Source: an uncultured Flavobacteriaceae bacterium
GTDB taxonomy: Bacteria; Bacteroidota; Bacteroidia; Flavobacteriales; Flavobacteriaceae
Length of the DNA stretch: 64,000 bases
Reading direction: 5' to 3'
Assembly (NCBI GenBank): GCA_947500575.1
Contig: CANMSI010000004.1
Span: 280,778-344,777 of the forward strand
Both the position numbers and the translations under genes were made by a program. The number at the start of each line of letters is the position of its first letter. Positions within the stretch are counted from its first letter, which is position 1. Shown piece by piece: positions 1-7,534 of the stretch. The notes beneath the pieces are model-generated. The model made no database searches. It worked only from the letters and a program-made list of their open reading frames with translations, and was not told where the DNA came from.

Positions 1-318
1 TTAAGCAGTGAACTCCTCAATTGGATGGACTTGGGAGGATCTGAGCAATCTTACAAATTAGGACTCAGCATTTTCTGGGGCAGTTACGCCCTGCTTCTAA
101 TTGTATTAGGAATCTGGAAAAAGAAACAATATCTGCGTATAGGAGCCATTGTACTATTTGGGATCACTTTAGTAAAACTCTTTATGTACGATATCTCCGA
201 TTTAAATACCATTTCTAAAACCATTGTTTTTGTGGCCTTAGGAGTATTATTATTGATTATCTCATTCTTGTACAACAAATACAAACACATTATTGCCGAT
301 GACGACCCTAAGAACTAA
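1..318 (+). CDS. DUF2339-type membrane protein, C-terminal end (partial)
   Basis: The reading frame is open from base 1, so only the last 105 or so residues are in the window. They contain about three hydrophobic segments separated by short basic loops (such as WKKKQYLR), and a hydrophilic tail ending DDDPKN. This pattern, together with a DUF3999-like gene directly downstream and overlapping it by 20 bases, matches the C-terminus of the very large polytopic DUF2339 membrane proteins. Their function is unknown. The family call rests mostly on context and topology, because the diagnostic N-terminal part is missing. Confidence 0.7.
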   Translation, partial: LSSELLNWMDLGGSEQSYKLGLSIFWGSYALLLIVLGIWKKKQYLRIGAIVLFGITLVKLFMYDISDLNTISKTIVFVALGVLLLIISFLYNKYKHIIADDDPKN

Positions 319-1534
319 ATTATGTTGCCTTTTATGCTTTTGTCTTAGTTATTCTCTTTTAGCACAATTAGATAGCTATGAATACAAAAGAGAAATAGGA
401 GGAATAACGGAGCAATGGCATCAATTGTCCATACCTAATGGAATTTTTGCGCATACCAATGCATCCTTAACAGATCTAAGAGTATATGGTATCACAGAAG
501 CAAATGATACCATTGAAGCACCCTATATTTTAAGTAAAGCAGAGGGTACAACAACGAGTCAATTGGTGGACTTTAAAAGTCTAAATACTACTAAAACAGC
601 CAACGGCTATTACTATACCTATGAAGTGTCTACAACAGTTGCCCTTAACGAAATAAAACTGGATTTTGGAACTCCCAATTTTGATTGGCGTGTAAGTTTA
701 GAGGGAAGTCAAGATAATAGAGAATGGTTTACCATTAAAGACAAAGAACGATTATTGGCAATAAAAAATAGCAGTACCGATTACAAATTTACCACACTGC
801 GTTTTCCCAATGCCCAATATCAATATTATCGCGTCTATGTTCAAAGCAAAACAGACCCTTTGTTACGCAGAGCGAAGTTATCCATGGAAACAATCCAGAA
901 TCCCACTTATAGGAATTATAGAATAAAAAAAATGAATGTTTCTGAAAACAAGGAGGCAAGGCAAACACAGATATATGTCACCTTGGATAGCAGAGTTCCA
1001 TTGAGTTCCTTAAAAATTAATACTACAGATGCAATTGACTATTACCGGTCTATTAGCATTCAACATATAGTAGATAGTGTAGAAACCGAAAAAGGATGGC
1101 GGTATACGAAAAATAACTTGTATAACGGAACCCTCAGTTCATTAGAAAAAGATGCATTTTTATTCAATAGCACCTTGGTAGGAAAACTTCATATTCAAAT
1201 CCAAAACCAAGACAATGCTCCTTTACAGATAGAAAGTATAGAAGCTAAGGGCTACGAGCATACTTTAAAAATAAGATTTGGACAGGAGGCCAATTATTAT
1301 TTGGCCTATGGAAAAGCCGAAGCCCGTGCACCACAATATGACCTTCAACAAGTGAGTAATACCATCCCAACAAATCTAAAACCCTTGAGTTTAGGAGAAC
1401 AAATGGTTCTTCCCAAAGCAACAGAAACCACTACAAAAGCACTCTTTGAAAATAGCTATTGGTTATGGGCGGTAATGGGGATCATCATTTTGGTATTGGG
1501 TTGGTTTTCCTTGAAAATGATACAGAAGAAGTAA
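299..1534 (+). CDS. DUF3999 family secreted, membrane-anchored protein
   Basis: The protein has 411 residues. An N-terminal signal peptide (cleavage probably after SYSLLA) is followed by a mainly beta exported region and a single C-terminal membrane helix (about residues 388-406, WLWAVMGIIILVLGW) with a basic MIQKK tail. This is the layout of DUF3999 proteins, which are usually encoded directly after DUF2339 membrane proteins. A TTG six bases upstream is also in frame, but the ATG at 299 gives the better signal peptide. The 20-base overlap with the upstream gene implies translational coupling. Biochemical function is unknown; an envelope role alongside DUF2339 is inferred. Confidence 0.75.
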   Translation: MTTLRTKLCCLLCFCLSYSLLAQLDSYEYKREIGGITEQWHQLSIPNGIFAHTNASLTDLRVYGITEANDTIEAPYILSKAEGTTTSQLVDFKSLNTTKTANGYYYTYEVSTTVALNEIKLDFGTPNFDWRVSLEGSQDNREWFTIKDKERLLAIKNSSTDYKFTTLRFPNAQYQYYRVYVQSKTDPLLRRAKLSMETIQNPTYRNYRIKKMNVSENKEARQTQIYVTLDSRVPLSSLKINTTDAIDYYRSISIQHIVDSVETEKGWRYTKNNLYNGTLSSLEKDAFLFNSTLVGKLHIQIQNQDNAPLQIESIEAKGYEHTLKIRFGQEANYYLAYGKAEARAPQYDLQQVSNTIPTNLKPLSLGEQMVLPKATETTTKALFENSYWLWAVMGIIILVLGWFSLKMIQKK

Positions 1535-1573
1535 GTGTTCGAATTACACCTCAATGAGTTCTAAAGATTGTAA

Positions 1574-2014
1574 TTATTCAGAAGATCTGGTATAAACTCA
1601 CAGAATTGGACTCTTTTGCTCCACTATGTCGAGCTTTTCTATGAATGTCAATTTATTACTAGAAAGATTTCCAATTATCATACACTCCAACAACTAGAGC
1701 ATATTTTGAACAACTCTTTTAAGAAAGCCACCCTAGCCGAAAAAGGAATTCCTACTGTTACAGGAGAAGCAGAAGCTTTGCACCTTTCTCCCAATTACCT
1801 CACTAGTTTACTAACATCACTTACAGGGCAAAGTACCCAGCAGCATATCCAAAATAAACTCATTGAAAAAGCGAAAGAACAACTTTCTACTACGGATCTC
1901 TCTATCAGTGAAATTGCTTATAATTTAGGGTACGAACAACCTTCCTCCTTTAGAAAGCGCTTTAAAAATAAAACGCAACTATCTCATTTAACCTTTAGAA
2001 GAACTTTTAATTGA
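1574..2014 (+). pseudogene. AraC-family regulator, N-terminally truncated remnant
   Basis: The last 100 residues are a recognisable AraC/XylS DNA-binding domain: LHLSPNYLTSLLTSLTG is the first helix-turn-helix and ISEIAYNLGYEQPSSFRKRF the second. The segment just before it (HYVELFYECQFITRK) resembles the linker of full-length AraC regulators of about 290 residues, but the frame is closed by a stop at 1571. No ATG precedes the conserved part, only a TTG at 1616. The sensor domain is absent. I read this as a remnant that lost its 5' half; expression from the TTG as a stand-alone DNA-binding protein cannot be excluded. Confidence 0.6.
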
Positions 2015-2175
2015 ACAGAATGGTGTTTATCATTAAGTGAAAAAATGAAACATATATGGATAGCATAAATTGTATTTCATTACCTACAAAAAACTAGAAT
2101 TATCCGTACTTTTAAAAAGTAGATCAGACTATTGTCACATTTTACTAATCTCAAAGTCTTTAGGTAAACCATCCT

Positions 2176-3567
2176 ATGAAAATACTATTGCTTCCCATGA
2201 TGCTATTGATAATTTCTTGTTCTGAACAAAAAGAAGAATCTCAATTTCAAAAACTGCTGGAATACGAAGGTCATTATGAGTATATCAACAATACTACATT
2301 GGACATCATCGCTTCTGAAGTAGATACCTTACTTTATGCAGTTATTAACAAAGCGAAGTATCCCTTAACTCATAATGATCTCGATAATTTTACGAATGTT
2401 CAGGACAAAGCGGTTGTATTTAATAGGAATGACACAGGCGAAATAGATAGTTACAGTTCCAATGGGAAGACATTTAAACTTATTTCTAAAGACTTCGAAA
2501 AGCTGGAAATGTTCCCTAGAAAAGATCTGTTTCATACTCCCGAAAAATATTCCTATCAAAAACCAAAAAAAATCAATGATGGTATTACTACGGGTATTTT
2601 AGAGGATGAATTCAACAATCCTGAACTAATTTATGAAATGATCCGAGAAACGATTAGAGGTAATTTTTCGGATGTACATAGTATTTTAATTTATAAGAAT
2701 GACAAACTTGTACTAGAGGAGTACTTTTATGGTTTTGATATTCAAACACCGCATCAACTAAGATCTGCCACCAAACCAATCATTGGTGGTGTTTTGGGTA
2801 TTGCCATAGATCAGGGGCTTATAGAAAATGAACAAGATAAAGTATTACCATACTTTAAATCTAAATACAAAGAAATTGCACATATAGATCAAAGAAAAGA
2901 ACAACTTACCATAGAAAACCTGCTCATGTATAGGCATGGTATGGATTGCCAAAACAACAATGCAAAAAGCAAGGGTAATGAGCAAGCAATGATGCAAAGC
3001 TCGGACTGGATAAAATATAGCCTAGATTTACCCATGGTAAATAACCCCGGTACATCTTCTTCTTATTGCACGGGAGCTGCTCTTATCATCGGAGGTTTAG
3101 TAGAAGTTGTAACCAATAAAAAAATTGAAGACTTCGCCGAAGAAAACCTTTTTAGTCCAATGGGGATAGACAACTACGAATGGACTTTTGAACCTAAGAC
3201 AACAAGTAAAACTTCTTTTAATCAAATGTCTCTAACTTCTAGAGGTTTATTAAAATTAGCCAAGATGTATAAAGATGGAGGCATATGGCAAGGGAAGCAG
3301 ATTCTTTCTAAGAGGTGGGTTGATAAAACCTTTGACATGGAAGAGGGCGATTATGGCTATTTATGGGAACATAAATTTTTTGTTATAAACGGCAAAAGAT
3401 ATAATTCGTATTTAGCCACTGGTAATGGAGGGCAAAAAGTTAATATTTGGCCTGAGCTAAATATGATTACCGTATTTACAGGGGGTAACTACAATTCCTA
3501 CTTACTGTATGGAAAAAGTACACCACCTAATGAAATGATCCCTAACTATATCCTAAAAAGTCTTTGA
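2176..3567 (+). CDS. Serine hydrolase lipoprotein (class C beta-lactamase-like)
   Basis: The protein has 463 residues. A lipoprotein signal ends at Cys15 (LLIISC). The C-terminal two thirds form a beta-lactamase/transpeptidase-like fold: the SxxK nucleophile motif is SATK (197-200), the second motif is a Tyr-Cys-Thr variant (about 297-299, SSSYCTG) instead of the usual YxN, and a TGNGGQ stretch near the C-terminus takes the place of the KTG-type motif. It is probably a periplasmic or outer-membrane esterase or peptidase; the substrate cannot be told. The N-terminal 130 residues are not recognised. It stands alone between degraded sequences. Confidence 0.8.
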   Translation: MKILLLPMMLLIISCSEQKEESQFQKLLEYEGHYEYINNTTLDIIASEVDTLLYAVINKAKYPLTHNDLDNFTNVQDKAVVFNRNDTGEIDSYSSNGKTFKLISKDFEKLEMFPRKDLFHTPEKYSYQKPKKINDGITTGILEDEFNNPELIYEMIRETIRGNFSDVHSILIYKNDKLVLEEYFYGFDIQTPHQLRSATKPIIGGVLGIAIDQGLIENEQDKVLPYFKSKYKEIAHIDQRKEQLTIENLLMYRHGMDCQNNNAKSKGNEQAMMQSSDWIKYSLDLPMVNNPGTSSSYCTGAALIIGGLVEVVTNKKIEDFAEENLFSPMGIDNYEWTFEPKTTSKTSFNQMSLTSRGLLKLAKMYKDGGIWQGKQILSKRWVDKTFDMEEGDYGYLWEHKFFVINGKRYNSYLATGNGGQKVNIWPELNMITVFTGGNYNSYLLYGKSTPPNEMIPNYILKSL

Positions 3568-4278
3568 AAGTGGCTTTTTTGTGTTAAGTTTCTAACAGAA
3601 AGGAATAATAAGTCTTTCGAATCATCAAAAGAAACTTTGAGCCAATCTTTTTGAAATAGTTGGCGTCTTTATAGGAAAGAACCTATCACCACCACCTATA
3701 TAAGCTCTGCAACCTCTCGCATTTTCGGCATTCTAGGAAATAGTTTATTAGGTATTATGGCTTTGTTTCATGAAAGTAGATTCTTTTACCTTAGTGAAGC
3801 AATTACAAACGCTAATGCTGAAGGATATTAAAAGATATTGCACCTGTATTATTCGCTCATCCTTCCGAACACTTACCAGGGCTTATGGCATTCGAAATCT
3901 TGTCACTCTTTTTACAAAAGGATAAAAGAAGATACTCATTTTCTTGTTTTTTAGCAGGTATAGATGCGTTATTGAGCTTCTTGCTAAACGGATTTATCCG
4001 AGGCGCTTTGCTATTTTTTGCTGCTCTTTGCTTTCTTATAGGAATCGACAAAAAAGATCTAAACCGTTGAAACAGAGACTGAGATCTCGTAACTCATATT
4101 TTATTGGATTTATAAAATCTGTTTATCTTTGTTTATAACAACCAAGCTACTTTCAATAGCAAAGTATACTTTCTTCTAGCAAGTCTTGAAATCGTATTAG
4201 AAATTGAACCTCCTACGAAACCTACCTACTAATTAGCACCTTAGAATTTAAATAACAAACCCAAATAAACAGAAACAA
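3568..4278. other. Gene-poor 711-base stretch with decayed coding sequence
   Basis: No convincing intact gene is present. The middle (3655-4070) carries two membrane-like reading frames that may be one broken gene (separate entry). The rest is AT-rich, with stops in all frames. No tRNA-like fold, strong terminator or repeat array was seen. Confidence 0.6.
3655..4070 (+). pseudogene. Possible frameshifted small membrane protein
   Basis: One frame (3655-3831) encodes about 58 residues with a hydrophobic stretch (IFGILGNSLLGIMALF) and ends at a TAA. A second frame open from 3822 to 4070 continues with PVLFAHPSEHLPG, then two hydrophobic segments (FLAGIDALLSFLLNGFI and ALLFFAALCFLIGI). Read together they would make a protein of about 135 residues with three membrane segments and one frameshift near 3822-3834. 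The family is not recognised. No good start codon is visible for the first part. Low confidence that this was ever a single gene. Confidence 0.3.
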
Positions 4279-5079
4279 ATGAATAAAATTAGTACGCTAA
4301 GCATCTTTTTACTGATGTTTGCAATGGGCATTTCGCAACAGCCCAAAAAATCAGAAACCGTTGCTGTAAACGGCAAGAATATCTATTACGAAGTATATGG
4401 AGAAGGCAGTCCCCTTTTTCTTTTCCATGGATACACCTTATCTTCTAAATCTTGGAAACCATATGTTGTTGATTTCGAAAAGGATTATGAAGTTTATTTA
4501 GTGGATCTAACGGGACATGGGAAATCAGATACCTTTAAGGAAGACCTCTCTATAAAATCTGTTGCTAAAGATGTACAAGTTTTGGTACATTATTTAAAGC
4601 TAGATAAAATCAAAGCCATTGGTTTTAGTTTTGGTGGTGACATGCTCTACCAGCTCGCATTACTACAACCCAAACTCATGGACGCCATGATCACCATTGG
4701 CGCTGTTGGTACCTGGACAGTAAAGGATTTTCCAGAATATGAGGAAGCATTTACATTTGAAAATAAAGACAATTTCCCTTGGTTGACTAGCAGTCATAAA
4801 AATGATGAACAAATAAGACAATTAATGCTTCAGTTCAAAAATTATACAGTATCACTTAGTGATAAAGAATTACATAGTATACAACCAGAAGTACTTATTA
4901 TGGTAGGTGATAATGATGAAGGAATGGATTTTACAGAGATAGCACGGGTAAAAAAACAGCTGCCAAAATCTGATCTTTGGGTTTTACCCAATGTTGCGCA
5001 CGGAGCGCATGAAGGAGAAACCAAAGCTGATTTCATAAAAAAAGCGAATGCATTTTTTTCAAAGAATAAAACCAATTAA
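4279..5079 (+). CDS. Secreted alpha/beta-fold hydrolase
   Basis: The protein has 266 residues with an N-terminal signal peptide (LSIFLLMFAMGISQ). The alpha/beta-hydrolase core shows the oxyanion motif HGYT (50-53), the nucleophile elbow GFSFGG (Ser117), an acid at VGDNDEG (Asp211 or Asp213) and His241 in NVAHGAHEG, so the triad is complete. It resembles haloperoxidase/esterase-type hydrolases; the substrate is not predictable. The next gene follows after 11 bases, so the two are probably cotranscribed. Confidence 0.85.
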   Translation: MNKISTLSIFLLMFAMGISQQPKKSETVAVNGKNIYYEVYGEGSPLFLFHGYTLSSKSWKPYVVDFEKDYEVYLVDLTGHGKSDTFKEDLSIKSVAKDVQVLVHYLKLDKIKAIGFSFGGDMLYQLALLQPKLMDAMITIGAVGTWTVKDFPEYEEAFTFENKDNFPWLTSSHKNDEQIRQLMLQFKNYTVSLSDKELHSIQPEVLIMVGDNDEGMDFTEIARVKKQLPKSDLWVLPNVAHGAHEGETKADFIKKANAFFSKNKTN

Positions 5080-5090
5080 AAACAGCAGTT

Positions 5091-5435
5091 ATGTGGGAAG
5101 AACAACTCGCCTTGTATGACCGTATTATAGATAGCCATCCAGAGATAGAACGCAAAGGCAAATCTATGCCTCATACAGCAACCAATACCTATATGTTTAG
5201 CATGCTTAATAAAGCGGGGGAAATAGGAATGCGTTTACCAAAAGAACAACGCGAGCAGTTAATGGAGGAGCATCATACTACCGAGTATAAATCATACGGT
5301 GCAGTGATCAAAGACTATATACTTATTCCAACTTCTTTATACGATCAAATAGATGTATTAGCTTCCTTATTGCATGATAGTTTTGAGTATACCAAGTCGT
5401 TAAAACCACAACCACGTAAAAATAATAGATCGTAA
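5091..5435 (+). CDS. Small conserved protein, TfoX N-terminal-like
   Basis: The protein has 114 residues, is soluble and has no signal peptide. The motif order (an N-terminal ERKGKSMPHTATNTYMFSML stretch, then GMRLPKEQRE, YGAVIKDYILIP and a basic tail) resembles small proteins often annotated as TfoX/Sxy N-terminal-like or YjbR-like. There is no sign of an enzyme active site. It lies 11 bases after the hydrolase gene and ends just before a long palindrome (5441-5545). Family assignment is tentative. Confidence 0.6.
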   Translation: MWEEQLALYDRIIDSHPEIERKGKSMPHTATNTYMFSMLNKAGEIGMRLPKEQREQLMEEHHTTEYKSYGAVIKDYILIPTSLYDQIDVLASLLHDSFEYTKSLKPQPRKNNRS

Positions 5436-5440
5436 AAAAA

Positions 5441-5545
5441 GGCCGCCGAAAGGGTATTGCGATTGTCCTTCCAAAGCACCTTATTTTTCATTTCATGAAC
5501 AAAAATGAATAAGTAAGGCACAACAATTCCCTTATAAAGGCGACC
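5441..5545. repeat. 105-bp imperfect palindrome between convergent genes
   Basis: The left end GGCCGCCGAAAGGG pairs with the right end CCCTTATAAAGGCGACC. Inner arms CCTTATTTTTCATTT and AAAATGAATAAGTAAGG also pair, around a TTCATGAA centre at 5492-5499. The element fills the gap between a plus-strand gene ending at 5435 and a minus-strand gene ending at 5567. It could be a large bidirectional terminator or a small miniature element. Runs of A/T flank only the left side (AAAAAAA, 5434-5440). Confidence 0.5.
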
Positions 5546-5566
5546 TAATTTTCAATCAACCAAAAC

Positions 5567-6082
5567 TTATTTTGGCATTACCACAGCTTCAATAGCGTGG
5601 ATAACCCCATTAGAGGCAGCTACATCTGCAATGAGCACAGTAGATTTATTCCCTTTTTGATCGGTTAGTATTACCTTATCTCCTTCTAAGGATCCGAAAA
5701 TGGCATCCCCTTGTAGTGTTTTGGCCATAAAACCTCCACCATTAGCTTTTATAGAAGCAACAATATCTTTGGCAGTATACTTACCTGCAATGACATGATA
5801 CGTTAATATAGCAGTCAACTGATCCTTGTTTTCTGGTTTTAAAAGTGTTTCAACCGTTCCCTTTGGTAAATTTCCAAAGGCATCATTGGTGGGTGCAAAT
5901 ACCGTAAACGGTCCTTCTCCCTTCAAAGCATCTACCAAACCAGCAGCTTTTACAGCAGCTACCAGGGTAGAAAAATTATCATTGGATACTGCTACGTCTA
6001 CAATATCCTTGTCTTGTGCGTTTGCTGCTTGTGAAAAGGTCAATACAGCCATTGTTGTCAGTGTAATTAGTACTTTTTTCAT
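5567..6082 (-). CDS. Secreted fasciclin (FAS1) domain protein
   Basis: The protein has 171 residues. A Sec signal peptide ends near ANAQD (residues 22-24). A single FAS1 domain follows, with the H1-like TVFAPTNDAF motif, the YH pair in LTYHVIAGKY, and the C-terminal NGVIHAIEAVVMP segment. FAS1 proteins are exported adhesion or cell-surface proteins. The gene is divergent from a SigK-like sigma/anti-sigma pair. In mycobacteria, SigK and RskA control secreted FAS1 proteins (MPT70/MPT83), so this gene is a likely target of its neighbours; that link is inferred. Its upstream region lacks an obvious TAnnTTTG element, consistent with an alternative sigma factor. Confidence 0.92.
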   Translation of the reverse strand: MKKVLITLTTMAVLTFSQAANAQDKDIVDVAVSNDNFSTLVAAVKAAGLVDALKGEGPFTVFAPTNDAFGNLPKGTVETLLKPENKDQLTAILTYHVIAGKYTAKDIVASIKANGGGFMAKTLQGDAIFGSLEGDKVILTDQKGNKSTVLIADVAASNGVIHAIEAVVMPK

Positions 6083-6152
6083 TGTTTTAAATTTTAATTA
6101 TTACAAAAGTGTTTTTGCGCGCTTTCAATTTTATGTACACCACTTTTTTTTG

Positions 6153-6186
6153 TTTGGATGAGTTTGGATTGTTTTTTATAATTTTG
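6153..6186 (+). promoter_or_regulatory. Bacteroidota-type promoter of the SigK-like gene
   Basis: TTTG at 6153-6156 and TAATTTTG at 6179-6186 match the Bacteroidota primary sigma consensus (TTTG, about 19-22 bases, TAnnTTTG). The predicted transcript start near 6193 leaves a leader of about 12 bases before the ATG at 6205. This argues against the longer in-frame start at 6109. Confidence 0.5.
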
Positions 6187-6204
6187 ATAACATTTAAATT
6201 GCAA

Positions 6205-6759
6205 ATGCAAGACACCCCAGAACTCATTCATCAACTACAACAAAAAAATGCTGAGGCACTCGTCAAGGTATATGACCAGTACAAAGGGGCTTTGTATGGG
6301 ATAATTTTTAGGATGTGTCAGAACAAGCCTTTAGCAGAAGAATTACTCCAAGAAACTTTTTTGAAAATTTGGCGCAAATCAGATCAGTATGATGCTTCTA
6401 AAGGAAAATTTTTTACTTGGGCATACCGAATTGCTAAGAATACGACCTTAAATGCGCTTAGACGTAAGGACGACCTCATCCAAAACGAAGATTTAAGTGT
6501 ATATGAAGATAGAAGTGCTCCAGAACCCAAAGCGGATTATTCAGCTTTAAAAGGTTCTATTGAACAATTAGACCCGCAACATAGGGAAGCTATTAAGCTG
6601 ATATACTTTAATGGGCTAACACATCGAGAAGCCCATGAAGAAATGGGAGTACCATTGGGTACCTTTAAATCGTATGTTCGACAAGCACTAAAAAAATTGC
6701 GAGAAACCTATCAGCAAACACTATCTATAGTAGGATTATTAATTGAAATGATGGGATAA
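6205..6759 (+). CDS. ECF sigma factor, SigK-like
   Basis: The protein has 184 residues from the ATG at 6205. An upstream extension to 6109 is hydrophobic, unlike a sigma factor, and precedes the predicted promoter, so it is not used. Region 2 includes LLQETFLKIWRKSDQYD and the -10-recognising FFTWAYRIAKNTTLNALRRK. Region 4 shows LDPQHREAIKLIYFNGLTH and the helix-turn-helix GVPLGTFKSYVRQALKKL. It directs RNA polymerase to alternative promoters. Its stop overlaps the start of the anti-sigma gene (TAATG), so the two are coupled. Probable targets are its own operon and the divergent fasciclin gene. Confidence 0.9.
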   Translation: MQDTPELIHQLQQKNAEALVKVYDQYKGALYGIIFRMCQNKPLAEELLQETFLKIWRKSDQYDASKGKFFTWAYRIAKNTTLNALRRKDDLIQNEDLSVYEDRSAPEPKADYSALKGSIEQLDPQHREAIKLIYFNGLTHREAHEEMGVPLGTFKSYVRQALKKLRETYQQTLSIVGLLIEMMG

Positions 6760-7532
6760 TGGATAGAAAATCGATTAAAGAAGATGGCATACTAGAACAA
6801 TACCTCCTAGGAGAACTTTCTGAGAAAGAAGCCATGGAAGTAACAGCAATCCTTGATGAGGATGCTGCACTACGCGCCTATTTTGAAAATCTAGAAGCAG
6901 ATTTTGAACATCTTGCCTTTGAAAACGCGATTGAACCCGATGCCGCCGTTAAGACTAAGCTATTGAAGGTGGCAACAACCGCTGAGCAAGCTACCATTTC
7001 CCTTGCTACTAAAAAGAAAAGTTCTTTCAACTTTCCTATCGCAGCTAGTATTGCTGCATGTTTATTATTGAGTTCTATTTGGTTATACACCAATTGGAAA
7101 AATGCCGAAACCAATGTTGATAGTTTACAAAATAAGACGAGCGATTTAGAACAGCGAATTGAACGCTTGGAAGGCGATTTAGCAGGTACAAAGAAACAGT
7201 TTCAAGAGATTAACCAACCTAGTATGACCAAACTGGTCTTGAAGGGGAATGCAGTATCTCCAAATTCCGTAGCAGTAGCCTATGTAGACCATACTGCCAA
7301 AAGGGTTCTTTTAGACCCACAAGGCTTATCCCAATTGGATCAGGACCATGATTATCAGCTATGGGCCGATGTTGAAGGAGAAATGATTAATATGGGCGTA
7401 ATTTCGTCTGAAGATGCGTTGATTGCCATGACGTATATTGAGCACGCAGAATCTTTAAATATTACCATAGAACCCAAAGGAGGAAATGATCATCCTACGG
7501 TAGAACGACTCATCTCAAACGTATATCTTTAA
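6759..7532 (+). CDS. RskA-like transmembrane anti-sigma factor
   Basis: The protein has 257 residues. The N-terminal cytoplasmic part carries an anti-sigma domain (LEQYLLGELSEKEAMEV, about 9-25) without the zinc-binding HxxxCxxC motif. One membrane helix lies at about 87-105 (FPIAASIAACLLLSSIWLY), followed by a coiled-coil-like stretch (about 113-150) and an RskA C-terminal domain with the YQLWADVEGEMINMGVI motif. It would hold the adjacent sigma factor at the membrane until regulated proteolysis. The one-base stop/start overlap with the sigma gene supports the pairing. Confidence 0.9.
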   Translation: MDRKSIKEDGILEQYLLGELSEKEAMEVTAILDEDAALRAYFENLEADFEHLAFENAIEPDAAVKTKLLKVATTAEQATISLATKKKSSFNFPIAASIAACLLLSSIWLYTNWKNAETNVDSLQNKTSDLEQRIERLEGDLAGTKKQFQEINQPSMTKLVLKGNAVSPNSVAVAYVDHTAKRVLLDPQGLSQLDQDHDYQLWADVEGEMINMGVISSEDALIAMTYIEHAESLNITIEPKGGNDHPTVERLISNVYL

Positions 7533-7534
7533 TT

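Noticed and set aside
3885..4138. Two overlapping short plus-strand ORFs as real genes
   Set aside because: No family match, no promoter and mutually overlapping frames; one of them is treated as part of a possible broken membrane gene instead.
6109..6204. N-terminal extension of the SigK-like sigma factor
   Set aside because: The extension is hydrophobic and lies over the predicted promoter; the ATG at 6205 gives a normal sigma factor.
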